A stretch of 64,000 bases of DNA from Verrucomicrobiota bacterium (GTDB taxonomy: Bacteria; Verrucomicrobiota; Verrucomicrobiia; Opitutales; Opitutaceae). Both the position numbers and the translations under genes were made by a program. Positions within the stretch are counted from its first letter, which is position 1; every line of letters starts with the position of its first letter. The DNA lies in NCBI GenBank assembly GCA_016721945.1, contig JADKHC010000010.1, positions 1 through 64,000 on the forward strand, written 5' to 3'. The notes under the pieces are model-generated. The model was not told the DNA's origin and did not search any database. It was given only the letters and a program-made list of their open reading frames with translations. Positions 16,973 to 26,027 of the stretch are shown here, one piece after another.

Positions 16973-18267
16973 TGGCGCTTCGCATTCCAGAAATTCTCAG
17001 TCCTCTGCTCGGTCACCCCGTGGCCGTGTTTGGCGGAGGCGTGAGCGGGCGCGCGGTCCTCGCGCTTCTGACGAAGATCGAGGCGAAGGGCATCGTCTTC
17101 GACGAGAAGCAGGCCGATGCTCGAAAAGATTTCACTCCGTCAGATGCTGCCGCGCACCGATTGGTGGTTTTCAGTCCAGGCTTTCGTCCCGATCATCGCT
17201 GGTTAGTGACGGCGCGCAAAGCGGGTTGTGTTTGTTTGGGCGAACTGGATTTTGCCGCACTTTTCTGGCGCGGCACGGTGATCGCGATCACGGGCACGAA
17301 CGGCAAGACGACGCTGACCGAGTTTCTCACGCATGCGCTGCAACACGTGCGGCGCGATGCTCGTGCGACAGGCAACGTCGGCTATTCCTTCGCTCAACTG
17401 GTTGCGGATGAGTCGGGCGGTGTTTTCGACGCGGTAGCGATCTGCGAAGTGAGCTCGTTCCAAGCCGAGACTTTTGTCCATTTCCGGGCCGATGCGGCGT
17501 TATGGACCAACTTTGCCGAGGATCATCTGGAGCGGCACGAAGGAATGCGCGCCTACTTCGAGGCTAAATGGCGATTGCTGGACCGCACCGTTGGCGGTGT
17601 GGTGCTGGCAGGTAGTTCGGTGCAGAAATATGCGATTGAGATCGGGCGTGTGCTACCGGCCGAAGCCTGTGTCGCGACCGAGGAGCAGGCGGCTGACGTG
17701 TTGTTGTCCGGGACGATTTTCGAGCATTATCCACAGCGCGAGAATTTCGTGCTGGCCGCGGCCTGGTGGCGGATGGCCGGGCTGCCCGAGACCGATCTTT
17801 ATGCTGCGGCGCACACGTTCAAGGCGGGGCGGCATCGTCTGGCAAAAATCGCGACGCGTGATGGAGTGACTTTCTGGAACGACTCGAAAGCGACAAATTT
17901 CCACGCCGTGGAAGCGGCGCTGGCCGGGATCGGTGCGCGCGTCATGCTCATTGCAGGCGGCCGGGCCAAGGGCGGCGACATCGCTGGTTTCGTGCGCCGC
18001 ATCGGGCCACGGGTAAAACACGCTTTCCTTATCGGCGAAACCGGGCACACTCTGGCCGACGCCTGCGCTACGCATCATGTGCCATTCACGGTCTGCACTA
18101 CGCTTGAAGAAGCGGTGCAAAAAGCCGCCGCAAATTCTCGCGACGGCGACCACGTGCTCCTCAGCCCGGGCTTCGCTAGTTTCGATATGTTCAAAAGCTA
18201 CGAGGACCGGGGAAACCAGTTTGAACAGCTTGTGAACAACCTGAGAGTAACCTCAGCATCTCGTTAA
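16972..18267 (+). CDS. murD: UDP-MurNAc-L-Ala--D-Glu ligase MurD
   Basis: MurD adds D-glutamate to UDP-MurNAc-L-alanine. Seen in the 431-residue product: an N-terminal Rossmann-like region (VFGGGVSGRAVL), the ATP loop ITGTNGKTTLTEFL near residue 105, CEVSSFQAETF, FAEDHLERHEGM, NDSKATNFHAVEAAL and LLSPGFASFDMFKSYEDRG, the last being characteristic of MurD. Its start overlaps the mraY stop. Confidence 0.95.
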   Translation: MALRIPEILSPLLGHPVAVFGGGVSGRAVLALLTKIEAKGIVFDEKQADARKDFTPSDAAAHRLVVFSPGFRPDHRWLVTARKAGCVCLGELDFAALFWRGTVIAITGTNGKTTLTEFLTHALQHVRRDARATGNVGYSFAQLVADESGGVFDAVAICEVSSFQAETFVHFRADAALWTNFAEDHLERHEGMRAYFEAKWRLLDRTVGGVVLAGSSVQKYAIEIGRVLPAEACVATEEQAADVLLSGTIFEHYPQRENFVLAAAWWRMAGLPETDLYAAAHTFKAGRHRLAKIATRDGVTFWNDSKATNFHAVEAALAGIGARVMLIAGGRAKGGDIAGFVRRIGPRVKHAFLIGETGHTLADACATHHVPFTVCTTLEEAVQKAAANSRDGDHVLLSPGFASFDMFKSYEDRGNQFEQLVNNLRVTSASR

Positions 18268-18297
18268 AATTTACACGTTTTAAACCCAATACTGACT

Positions 18298-19401
18298 ATG
18301 AAAATCCTGAAAATATTCGGTGTCGTTGTGGCCGTCCACGCCGCCGTCTTCATGTTTGTTTTTGCAATACCCGGTTGCCGTACGACTTCGCGCGCTACGC
18401 CAGCGGCTCCTGCTACTGATCCAGAAACGACCACGCCCACCGTGTCGTATCCTGGTTCCAGCCCCGTTTCCTCCGGTGACGCATCTGGTTCACTGGGCAG
18501 CACTGAGAACATGGCAGCCGGTTCGGGTGAAACGCCCACCGTGGCCTTTAACTCGGCCAGTTCGCAACATTTCAATCCGACCCGCCCCGGTACTCCGGTC
18601 GCCAAGGCTCTTCAGACGAACGACGTCACTGGCGTGACTCCAGCCACCACCTACAAGGTCGTGAGCAACGACAGCCTTTGGAAAGTTGCCAAGAAACATG
18701 GCATCGGCATCGATAATCTTGCGAAGGCGAATAACCTTCGCCCGAACTCGGCTTTGAAGGTTGGCCAAAAGCTGATCATCCCCGGGAAAACTCCCGCCGC
18801 TTCCTCGTCTGGCATCGCATCTGGCACCCGCACTTACACGGTGAAATCGGGTGATAGTCTCGGCACCATTGCTCGCAAACAGGGCGCCACGATTGCCGAC
18901 ATCCGCTCGCTCAATCCGCAGATTAAAAACGACGTCGTTCGCGCCGGACAGGATCTGATTTTGCCAGCCTCTGCTGGTGGAACTGCTTACACCTCGACCG
19001 CGACTCCGAGTGCTCCGGTCGTAGCCAGCGCACCGGTTATCGCACCCTCAGGCAGCATCGAACACATCGTGAAACCGGGCGAAGGCCTGATCCAGATTGC
19101 CAAGAAATACGGTGTGCCGCCGCGCGAAATCGCTGTGCTCAATAACATCGCTGATCCTGCAAGCATCCGTGCTGGCCAAAAACTCGTGATTCCAGGCGTT
19201 AAGACTCCTTCAACCGCTGCTCCAGCAATCACACTGCCGACCGAAGAAACTCCGGTTTCTCCCGTCGCTCCGGTCACGCCAAGTGAAAGCCCGGTCGCGC
19301 CGTCAATCTCCGCTGAAGCCAACCCAGTTGGCCCATCGGACGCACCTGCGCCGCCGGTCGTAAAGGTGGAGGAATCCACTCCGGTCACACCTGCGCAATA
19401 A
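18298..19401 (+). CDS. lipoprotein with three LysM domains
   Basis: The 367-residue protein has a signal peptide ending in a lipobox-like FAIPGC (Cys27), then a Thr/Ser/Pro-rich spacer, then three LysM domains: about 119-163 (YKVVSNDSLWKVAKKHG), 177-223 (YTVKSGDSLGTIARKQG) and 253-299 (HIVKPGEGLIQIAKKYG), and a Pro/Val-rich tail. LysM binds the glycan of peptidoglycan. Sitting between murD and ftsW it may tether or scaffold wall synthesis; that role is inferred. No peptidase domain is present. Confidence 0.85.
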   Translation: MKILKIFGVVVAVHAAVFMFVFAIPGCRTTSRATPAAPATDPETTTPTVSYPGSSPVSSGDASGSLGSTENMAAGSGETPTVAFNSASSQHFNPTRPGTPVAKALQTNDVTGVTPATTYKVVSNDSLWKVAKKHGIGIDNLAKANNLRPNSALKVGQKLIIPGKTPAASSSGIASGTRTYTVKSGDSLGTIARKQGATIADIRSLNPQIKNDVVRAGQDLILPASAGGTAYTSTATPSAPVVASAPVIAPSGSIEHIVKPGEGLIQIAKKYGVPPREIAVLNNIADPASIRAGQKLVIPGVKTPSTAAPAITLPTEETPVSPVAPVTPSESPVAPSISAEANPVGPSDAPAPPVVKVEESTPVTPAQ

Positions 19402-19428
19402 GCAGTCGTATTTGTTTACAGGATACCG

Positions 19429-20592
19429 ATGACAGACATCGCACTCACACCGGAACTGCCACGCAGCCGGATTCAGATCAACCCGGCTGCGGTGATCGTG
19501 GTGTGTGTCATCGGCTTAACCATCCTGGGTCTGACAATCCTGTTCAGCGCAACTTCGTCGTTCAAACTCGGACCATATTATTATCTGAGCAAACAGCTGA
19601 TCGGCGTCGCACTCGCGACCGGGCTGGCGTTTGTCGTCAGCCGGGTGGATCTGGAATCCATGCGCAAGCACGTATGGATTATTGGCGGTATCTCGTTAGT
19701 TATGCTTTTGCTCGTCCTCATTCCGCATGTGGGCATCACGGTGAAAGGCAGCCGCCGGTGGCTGGGTATTGGAGCGCTGCGGTTGCAAGTCTCAGAGTTT
19801 GCCAAGCTGGCCATGGTTTTCTGCCTCGCGCACTACCTCGCGATCAACCAGACGAAAATCAACGAATTTAAATGTGGGTTTCTTTATCCGCTCTGCATCA
19901 TCGGAGCGAGTGCCGGTCTGATTATTTTAGAACCGGATTTCGGCACGGCGGCGCTTACGCTCGCGATCGGATTGATGATGCTGTTTCTCGCCGGTGCGCG
20001 GTGGCGTTATATTTTACCCACAGTAGCATCTGCGGCGCTCGTTTTCACGGTGATGGTGATCAACAACCCGAACCGGTTGCGCCGCTTCGTGGCGTTTCTC
20101 GATGTCGAGGGCAACAAGAGTGCTGGCACCTATCAGCTATACCAATCGCTGGCGGCTTTTGCGGCGGGCGGCACAGATGGAGCCGGGCTGGGGCAGGGGC
20201 GTCAGCAAATCAATTTCCTGCCCGAAGCGCACACGGATTTTATCTTTGCGGTACTAGGCGAAGAGCTTGGGCTTTGGTTCACCTTGGGTGTGGTTGTCCT
20301 CTTTGTCGCGATCTTCGTCGCGGGGCTGATTCACCTGCGCCGTGCGCCCAACCTGTTTCAATTCCTTCTGGCGACTGGTTGCCTTCTGCTCATCTGCCTT
20401 CAGGCTATCATTAATCTGGGCGTGGTCACTGGAGTCTTTCCGACCAAGGGCATGTCGCTCCCGTTCATCAGCGCCGGTCTCTCGAATCTTCTGCTGATGG
20501 GTCTGCTCGTCGGCATTATCGTCAACACGCAGCATTCCTGGGCGCGTTCCTCGTTGTCGGGGCACCATCGCAAAATGCAGGAGGTGGTGTGA
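19429..20592 (+). CDS. ftsW: septal peptidoglycan polymerase FtsW (SEDS family)
   Basis: The 387-residue SEDS protein has about ten membrane segments. Motifs seen: GSRRWLGIGALRLQVSEFAKL, ILEPDFGTAALTL, GLGQGRQQINFLPEAHTDFI and TKGMSLPFISAG. FtsW polymerises lipid II glycan strands with FtsI. The next gene, murG, overlaps its stop (ATGA). Confidence 0.94.
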   Translation: MTDIALTPELPRSRIQINPAAVIVVCVIGLTILGLTILFSATSSFKLGPYYYLSKQLIGVALATGLAFVVSRVDLESMRKHVWIIGGISLVMLLLVLIPHVGITVKGSRRWLGIGALRLQVSEFAKLAMVFCLAHYLAINQTKINEFKCGFLYPLCIIGASAGLIILEPDFGTAALTLAIGLMMLFLAGARWRYILPTVASAALVFTVMVINNPNRLRRFVAFLDVEGNKSAGTYQLYQSLAAFAAGGTDGAGLGQGRQQINFLPEAHTDFIFAVLGEELGLWFTLGVVVLFVAIFVAGLIHLRRAPNLFQFLLATGCLLLICLQAIINLGVVTGVFPTKGMSLPFISAGLSNLLLMGLLVGIIVNTQHSWARSSLSGHHRKMQEVV

Positions 20593-21716
20593 TGAGCCGG
20601 TTTCTAATTTCCTGTGGTGGCACCGGCGGTCATCTTTCGCCAGGCATTGCATTGGGCGAAGCGCTGGTCTCGCGAGGCCATCAAGCCACGCTCTTGATCA
20701 GTAACAAAAAAGTGGATGCGCGGTTGATCGAGAAGTACGCGCACTTGACCTTCCTGCGCATACCTAGCGCGCCTTTCACGCTGAATCCTGTCGGTTTCGT
20801 TAAGTTCGTCATCAAGCAGGGCGTTGCTTTTTTTTATGGCGTGAACCTCGTGCGCAAACAGCGGCCCGACGGCGTGATCGGCTTCGGCGGCTTCACCACG
20901 GCGAGTGTGATTTTGGCCGGCGCGGTTTTTAACGTGCCGGTGGTTTTGCATGAGGCGAACCGTGTGCCAGGTCGTGCGATCCGATTGCTTGGACGTCTGG
21001 CGCGCCGCGTTTATCTTCCACCGGGAATCATGTTGAAAGATGTGCGACCAACCGCGCTTCGTCACATGGGGCTGCCGGTTCGCAAGGAGATCGCGAGCGA
21101 ACCACGTGAAGCGGCACAACGTGAGATGGGGTTCGATCCGCGTTTTAAAGTTTTGACTATCCTTGGCGGAAGCCAGGGAGCCAGTTCACTCAACGACTGG
21201 GCCAGCGATAAAGTTTCCTCGCTCGCGCTCGAAGGCATTCAGGTTTGCTGCGTGACGGGCTTGGGAAAACACGTGGCCGAAGTTCGCGAATATCGCACCC
21301 GCAACGGCAGCCCGATCAAGGCGCATTTTATTCCTTTCTGCGACCGCATGGGCACGTTGCTCTCGGCGTCTGACCTGGTGGTTTCCCGCGCCGGAGCCGG
21401 CACGATTGCCGAACTTATCCGCTGCACTACACCGACGATTCTGATTCCCTATCCATTCGCTGCCGACAATCACCAATGGGCCAACGCGGAGTTTTTTGAG
21501 AAACAGGGTGGTGGACTGGTGATATCGCAAGAACGTATGAACGACCTCACCGCCGAGGTGCGTGATGTGATTTTGAACGACTGGCTGATGCAAAAGTTCC
21601 GGGCGAACCTCAAGCGCATGGATCGGGCGAATTCGCTCGATGATATGCTGAACGATCTGGAGGAACTAACCGAGACCCCAACCAATCCCGCACCGGTGCG
21701 GCCCAAAGCCGCTTGA
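20589..21716 (+). CDS. murG: lipid II synthase MurG
   Basis: MurG adds GlcNAc from UDP-GlcNAc to lipid I at the inner face of the membrane. The 375-residue GT28 protein has SCGGTGGHLSPGIALGEAL at its N-terminus, GFGGFTTASVILAG, LHEANRVPGRA, ILGGSQGASSLN and SRAGAGTIAEL with PYPFAADNHQ, all typical. It is translationally coupled to ftsW. Confidence 0.95.
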   Translation: MMSRFLISCGGTGGHLSPGIALGEALVSRGHQATLLISNKKVDARLIEKYAHLTFLRIPSAPFTLNPVGFVKFVIKQGVAFFYGVNLVRKQRPDGVIGFGGFTTASVILAGAVFNVPVVLHEANRVPGRAIRLLGRLARRVYLPPGIMLKDVRPTALRHMGLPVRKEIASEPREAAQREMGFDPRFKVLTILGGSQGASSLNDWASDKVSSLALEGIQVCCVTGLGKHVAEVREYRTRNGSPIKAHFIPFCDRMGTLLSASDLVVSRAGAGTIAELIRCTTPTILIPYPFAADNHQWANAEFFEKQGGGLVISQERMNDLTAEVRDVILNDWLMQKFRANLKRMDRANSLDDMLNDLEELTETPTNPAPVRPKAA

Positions 21717-21720
21717 AGGA

Positions 21721-23337
21721 ATGAAACGCGCATCCCTCCCGCAAATTTTTTCCCGCGATGTGACCGCGATCCATTGCGTGGGCATCGGCGGCATGGGTAT
21801 GGGCCCGCTCGCGATCTATCTCGCGCAGCTCGGTTTCAAAGTGAGCGGCGAGGACGACGCGATGACAGAGGCCATGCGCCTCCATCTTGTACGGGAGAAA
21901 ATCGTACTGACGAGCGCGGGTGAAGTGCCCGAGGGTTGCGAGTTGCTGGTGTGCTCTTCGGCCATTTCGCCGCAACATCCTGCGCGTCTGATCGCTGGCA
22001 AAAAAAATCTTCCGCTGGTCCGGCGTGGTGAATTGCTGGCTGAAATCGTGCGCGACAAAAAACTGGTCGCCGTCTGCGGTTCACATGGGAAAACGACGAC
22101 TTGCGCGATGTTGATCACGGCGCTGCGCCGCGCGAATTTCTCCGCTGGCTACATTTTGGGCGGGCTTTTCAACGACGACGAGGTTTCGCCCGCCCGCGTT
22201 GGTTCTACGGATTGGGTCGTTGCGGAGATCGACGAAAGCGACGGCACGATCAAGCGCTTTTCGCCTGAGATCACCATTGCGGTGAACCTCGACTGGGATC
22301 ATCCGGACTACTACCGCAAACTGGCCGATCTGGAGGTGACCTTTGCCGAACTTTTCAATCGTACTAAGCGCAGCGTGTTAATCAGTGATGCTTGCGCCTT
22401 GTCGGCGCGGACCACGGCGCAGCTCAAAACAGCAGTTCCAGTTTTCACTTTTGGGCGGAGCGGCGAGTTTAGGGCTTATGTCACCTCCGAGACAGACGGA
22501 GGCCTGGAGCTAGGCCTAGCCGGCCGGTTCCCGATCCGACAGGCGAAGGTACATGCGCAGGGCGATTTCAATGCCGCCAATGCCACTGCTGCGCTTGCCG
22601 CCGCGCAAAGCATGGGCGTGACGCTCGCTGAAAATCTCTTAGCGGAATACCCAGGCGTGCGCCGTCGGCAATCGGTGCTGCACGCCACTCCGGAGCTGAC
22701 GGTGATCGAGGATTATGCCCATCACCCGGCCGAGATTCGTGCGCTGCTCGGCAGCCTGCGACGTCGGTCCAAGGGGCGGCTCCTGGTTGTTTTTCAGCCG
22801 CATCGCTTTAGTCGCACCGCGCAATTCAAGGCAGAGTTTGCGGCCGCGCTCGCGCAGGCGGATCGTTTGTACCTGCTCGATGTTTATGGTGCGGGCGAAG
22901 CGGTTATCGAAGGCGGCACCACGGCCGATCTTTATGCCGAACTGCGCCGCAATGCACCGGCACTCCACGTGGCCTACTATCCGGAACATGGGACCTTCAC
23001 GCTCGATGGGCTTCGGACCGATCTTAATCCTGGCGATCTGGTTGCGTTTGTAGGCGCTGGCGATATCGACCAACGGGCGCGGGAATGGCTGGAGCAGATG
23101 GCGAGAATGAGCCGGAATGCGAAACGCTGGGATGCGCTGGCCGAGATGCTGCGGGCGCGAGTAACGGCTGCGACCAAGATCAAGCGCGAGGAAGTGCTCG
23201 CGGAAAAAGACCACGATGCGCGTGGGCGGTCCGGCGCGGATTTATGCCGAGCCTGCGACGACGGAGGATTTGAGCACGCTTCTCCGCGAGGCGAAGGCTC
23301 GGTCGGTCGAAGTTTATATTCTGGGACGCGGTTCTAA
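21721..23337 (+). CDS. murC: UDP-MurNAc--L-Ala ligase MurC (probably the front half of a MurC-MurB fusion)
   Basis: MurC adds L-alanine to UDP-MurNAc. Seen: HCVGIGGMGMGPLA near residue 19, the ATP loop CGSHGKTTTCAML near 119, EIDESDGTI, NLDWDHPDYY and EDYAHHPAEIRALL. The readable frame runs 122 bases into murB, but after about residue 497 (VLAEK) it stops resembling anything. Deleting one A from the A5 run at 23204-23208 joins VLAEK directly to TTMRVGGPA of MurB, completing the conserved MurB N-terminal motif across the joint. The gene is therefore best seen as one half of a fused MurC-MurB enzyme with a one-base frame break. Confidence 0.92.
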   Translation: MKRASLPQIFSRDVTAIHCVGIGGMGMGPLAIYLAQLGFKVSGEDDAMTEAMRLHLVREKIVLTSAGEVPEGCELLVCSSAISPQHPARLIAGKKNLPLVRRGELLAEIVRDKKLVAVCGSHGKTTTCAMLITALRRANFSAGYILGGLFNDDEVSPARVGSTDWVVAEIDESDGTIKRFSPEITIAVNLDWDHPDYYRKLADLEVTFAELFNRTKRSVLISDACALSARTTAQLKTAVPVFTFGRSGEFRAYVTSETDGGLELGLAGRFPIRQAKVHAQGDFNAANATAALAAAQSMGVTLAENLLAEYPGVRRRQSVLHATPELTVIEDYAHHPAEIRALLGSLRRRSKGRLLVVFQPHRFSRTAQFKAEFAAALAQADRLYLLDVYGAGEAVIEGGTTADLYAELRRNAPALHVAYYPEHGTFTLDGLRTDLNPGDLVAFVGAGDIDQRAREWLEQMARMSRNAKRWDALAEMLRARVTAATKIKREEVLAEKDHDARGRSGADLCRACDDGGFEHASPRGEGSVGRSLYSGTRF

Positions 23338-24058
23338 TTTGATCGTGCCCGATGAAGGCGTGGAAGGACTCGTGATTTCGCTCGGGAATCCGGCCTGGCA
23401 GACCTTCGAGCAAATGGGCAACGGCCGCATCTGGGTCGGCGCCGGGCTGCGTTTGAAAAATCTTTGCGGGCTCGCGACCAAGGCCGGTCTGATGGGCTTC
23501 GAGTTTCTTGAGGGAATCCCGGGCAATGTGGGCGGCGCGCTGCGCATGAACGCCGGAGCGATGGGTGGTTGGATCTTTGACGTGGTTGAGGAAGTGCAGC
23601 TCATGACGCTCACGGGCGATATTCGGGTGGTGAAAAAAGCCGACCTACATGTCGCCTACCGGCATTGCGAGGAGTTGCACGATGCGATCGCGCTGGGTGC
23701 TCTGCTGACCCATGCCACGGCGGCTGCGAGCGACGCGATTACGCGCCAGATCGATGTTTATCGCGACAAGCGCCAAAAAACCCAGCCGCGTGAGCCGAGC
23801 GCGGGCTGTGTATTCAAAAATCCTGACGGCGACTCGGCCGGACGGTTGATCGACGCAGCCGGGCTGAAAGGCGCGAGGGTGGGCGACGCCGAGGTTTCCA
23901 CCGTGCATGCGAATTTTATCGTCAACCGCGGCAAGGCCACGAGCGCTGACATCATCGAACTCATGCGTCGTGTGCGTGCGCGGGTTGAAGAAACCAAGGG
24001 AATCCGGCTTGAACCGGAGGTGCTGCTTTATGGGAAAAAATGGAGGGACGTTTTGTGA
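23216..24058 (+). CDS. murB: UDP-N-acetylenolpyruvoylglucosamine reductase MurB
   Basis: MurB is the FAD enzyme reducing enolpyruvyl-UDP-GlcNAc to UDP-MurNAc with NADPH. Seen: MRVGGPARIYAEP, LGRGSNLIVPDEG, GLMGFEFLEGIPGNVGGALRMNAGA, RQKTQPREPSAGCVFKNP and NFIVNRGKATSADI. Read from ATG 23216 it lacks the 15-20 residues MurB proteins normally have before the RVGGP strand, and has no close ribosome site; those residues (LAEKTT) are found in the upstream murC frame. See murC for the fusion argument. Confidence 0.93.
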   Translation: MRVGGPARIYAEPATTEDLSTLLREAKARSVEVYILGRGSNLIVPDEGVEGLVISLGNPAWQTFEQMGNGRIWVGAGLRLKNLCGLATKAGLMGFEFLEGIPGNVGGALRMNAGAMGGWIFDVVEEVQLMTLTGDIRVVKKADLHVAYRHCEELHDAIALGALLTHATAAASDAITRQIDVYRDKRQKTQPREPSAGCVFKNPDGDSAGRLIDAAGLKGARVGDAEVSTVHANFIVNRGKATSADIIELMRRVRARVEETKGIRLEPEVLLYGKKWRDVL

Positions 24059-24990
24059 GTAATCCAATCATTGCGGTTTTCGCGGGCGGCGTTTCATCGG
24101 AACGCGACGTGTCGCTCGGCTCAGGCGCAGCGAGTGCGCAGGCCTTGGCGCGGCATTTTCCAACCCGGCTTTTCGACATCACGAGCGAGGCGGTTCCGGC
24201 CGAGATCGATCCGGCGCGATACGTGGTGTTTTCAACTTTGCACGGTACTTTTGGCGAGGATGGTGGCATGCAGCGACTGCTGGACGCCGCGGGTGTGCAT
24301 TACGCTGGCTGCGATGCGGCTTCGAGCGCGTTGACGATGGACAAAGTTCTCACAAAACGTGCCGCCGCGACGCGTGGAGTGATTGGTGCGAAGGACGTGG
24401 TTTTTTCCGCAGAAAAAAAACCAGCGGCGACAGAAATCATCGGCAAGCTCGGCGAGCAACTTGTGCTCAAGCCCACTGATCAAGGCAGCAGCGTAGGGCT
24501 GCACATCATTACTAAACGCGTCGAGTTGGAGGTCGCACTTGAGAGCGTGACGGTGGGAAACTGGATCGTGGAGCAACGGATTTTTGGCCGTGAGCTGTCG
24601 GTTGGCGTTTTGAAAGGCCAGGCGATGGGCGTGGTGGAAATCACGCCGAAGTCGGGCGTGTACGACTTCACGAGCAAGTACACGAAGGGCATGACGCAGT
24701 ACTCCGCGCCTGCGGATTTGGACGAAGCAGTGACGGCACAAGTGCGCAGCGCAGCCGAAGCGGCGTTTGCGGCGTGCGGTTGTCGCGACTATGCGCGCGT
24801 CGATTTTATTTTTTCTGAGAAAACCGGACTGTTTTTACTCGAAATAAACACGCTGCCCGGCATGAAAGAGACGAGCTTGCTGCCGATGAGTGCGCATTGT
24901 GTTGGACTGGATTTTTCAGCTCTGGTCCACGAACTGGTTTTACCCGCATTGCAACGTTTTCGCGCAGCCAAAGTTTTGTCCCCGGCATGA
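24055..24990 (+). CDS. ddl: D-alanine--D-alanine ligase
   Basis: Ddl makes the D-Ala-D-Ala dipeptide used by MurF. The ATP-grasp protein has GGVSSERDVSLGSG at the N-terminus, LHGTFGEDGGMQRLLD, VLKPTDQGSSVGLH, RVDFIFSEK and LLEINTLPGMKETSLLP. I start it at GTG 24055, which overlaps the murB stop (GTGA) and has GGAGGGA seven bases upstream; ATG 24040 would add five residues containing that ribosome site. It overlaps ftsQ at the other end. Confidence 0.93.
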   Translation: MSNPIIAVFAGGVSSERDVSLGSGAASAQALARHFPTRLFDITSEAVPAEIDPARYVVFSTLHGTFGEDGGMQRLLDAAGVHYAGCDAASSALTMDKVLTKRAAATRGVIGAKDVVFSAEKKPAATEIIGKLGEQLVLKPTDQGSSVGLHIITKRVELEVALESVTVGNWIVEQRIFGRELSVGVLKGQAMGVVEITPKSGVYDFTSKYTKGMTQYSAPADLDEAVTAQVRSAAEAAFAACGCRDYARVDFIFSEKTGLFLLEINTLPGMKETSLLPMSAHCVGLDFSALVHELVLPALQRFRAAKVLSPA

Positions 24991-26027
24991 GCACACACGC
25001 TAACACCAATCCACCGACCCGAACCTGGCGCGATATCCAACAATCGATCGCGCCAAAGGCGATGTCGTCGGAAGGCCGCAAGCGCCTGCTCGCTGGCACC
25101 GTGAAGACGGTGTGCGTGCTTTTTGGTGTCTGTCTTGCTGGTTGGGGTGTTTATGAAGCGGTGCTGACGTGGGAGAAAAATCCCATGGCGATCAAGTCGC
25201 CGGTGAAAAGTGTGCCGGTGAAGACGGTAAATTTGCGCACGGATGGTGTGCTGGAAAAAGCCTGGGTCACTCGCACGCTCGCACTTCCGAAAAGCGCCGG
25301 CTTGATGGAACTCGATCTGCAAGTTTTGAAGACCCGCCTGCTCGAATCCGGCCAGATCCGCACCGTGGTGCTGTCGCGGAAGTTTCCTGACACACTGGTG
25401 GTGCAGATTGAAGAACGCACGCCGGTGGCACGGGTTCGGGCGCAGATTGGCGCGGCCCTGCCCAAAGATTATTTGGTGGCACGAGATGGTGTGGTATACG
25501 AAGGACTGAGCTATGATCCAGCGTTGATCGGCTCGCTTCCGTATCTGGGCGATGTGGGCATGAAGCTTTCCCGCGGTCGTTTTCAGCCGATTGAAGGCAT
25601 GGACAAAGTTGCGGAGTTGCTGAGCACGGCGCACGTGAACATCCCGGCTTTATATCGCAACTGGCAGATCGTTTCGCTGGCGCGTTATGAATCCGACGGC
25701 TTCATCATCGTGCGCTCAAAGGAGGTCAAGGAGATCACCTTCGACACGCGCGAAAGCGATTTTTTCAAACAAGTCGCACTGCTCGACATGGTCGTGGCGG
25801 AGGCGCATTTGCAGCCCGATCGTCCGGCTCGCTCGGTCAATCTCGCAATCGGCGAGAGCCAGGGCTGTGCACAAGTGCCGGTCGTGCTTGAGACCGCACC
25901 GGAATCGACGAACAGCCCGAACAAGCTGCCTGCGACAAATGCGCGGCCTGCGGCTCCTTCTGCACACTCTGCTCCGCAACGCCCGGTCCTTTTCACCAAC
26001 CTTCGTTTAAACCCTCGTGAGTTCTAG
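24987..26027 (+). CDS. ftsQ: cell division protein FtsQ-like (POTRA)
   Basis: The 346-residue bitopic protein starts at an ATG overlapping the ddl stop (ATGA). A cytoplasmic N-terminus is followed by a membrane segment at about residues 36-56, then a POTRA-like region (LMELDLQVLKTRLLESGQIRTVVLSRKFPDTLVVQIEER) typical of FtsQ/DivIB, and a low-complexity Pro/Ala tail. FtsQ links FtsL-B to the divisome. Position between ddl and ftsA supports the name. Confidence 0.85.
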   Translation: MSTHANTNPPTRTWRDIQQSIAPKAMSSEGRKRLLAGTVKTVCVLFGVCLAGWGVYEAVLTWEKNPMAIKSPVKSVPVKTVNLRTDGVLEKAWVTRTLALPKSAGLMELDLQVLKTRLLESGQIRTVVLSRKFPDTLVVQIEERTPVARVRAQIGAALPKDYLVARDGVVYEGLSYDPALIGSLPYLGDVGMKLSRGRFQPIEGMDKVAELLSTAHVNIPALYRNWQIVSLARYESDGFIIVRSKEVKEITFDTRESDFFKQVALLDMVVAEAHLQPDRPARSVNLAIGESQGCAQVPVVLETAPESTNSPNKLPATNARPAAPSAHSAPQRPVLFTNLRLNPREF

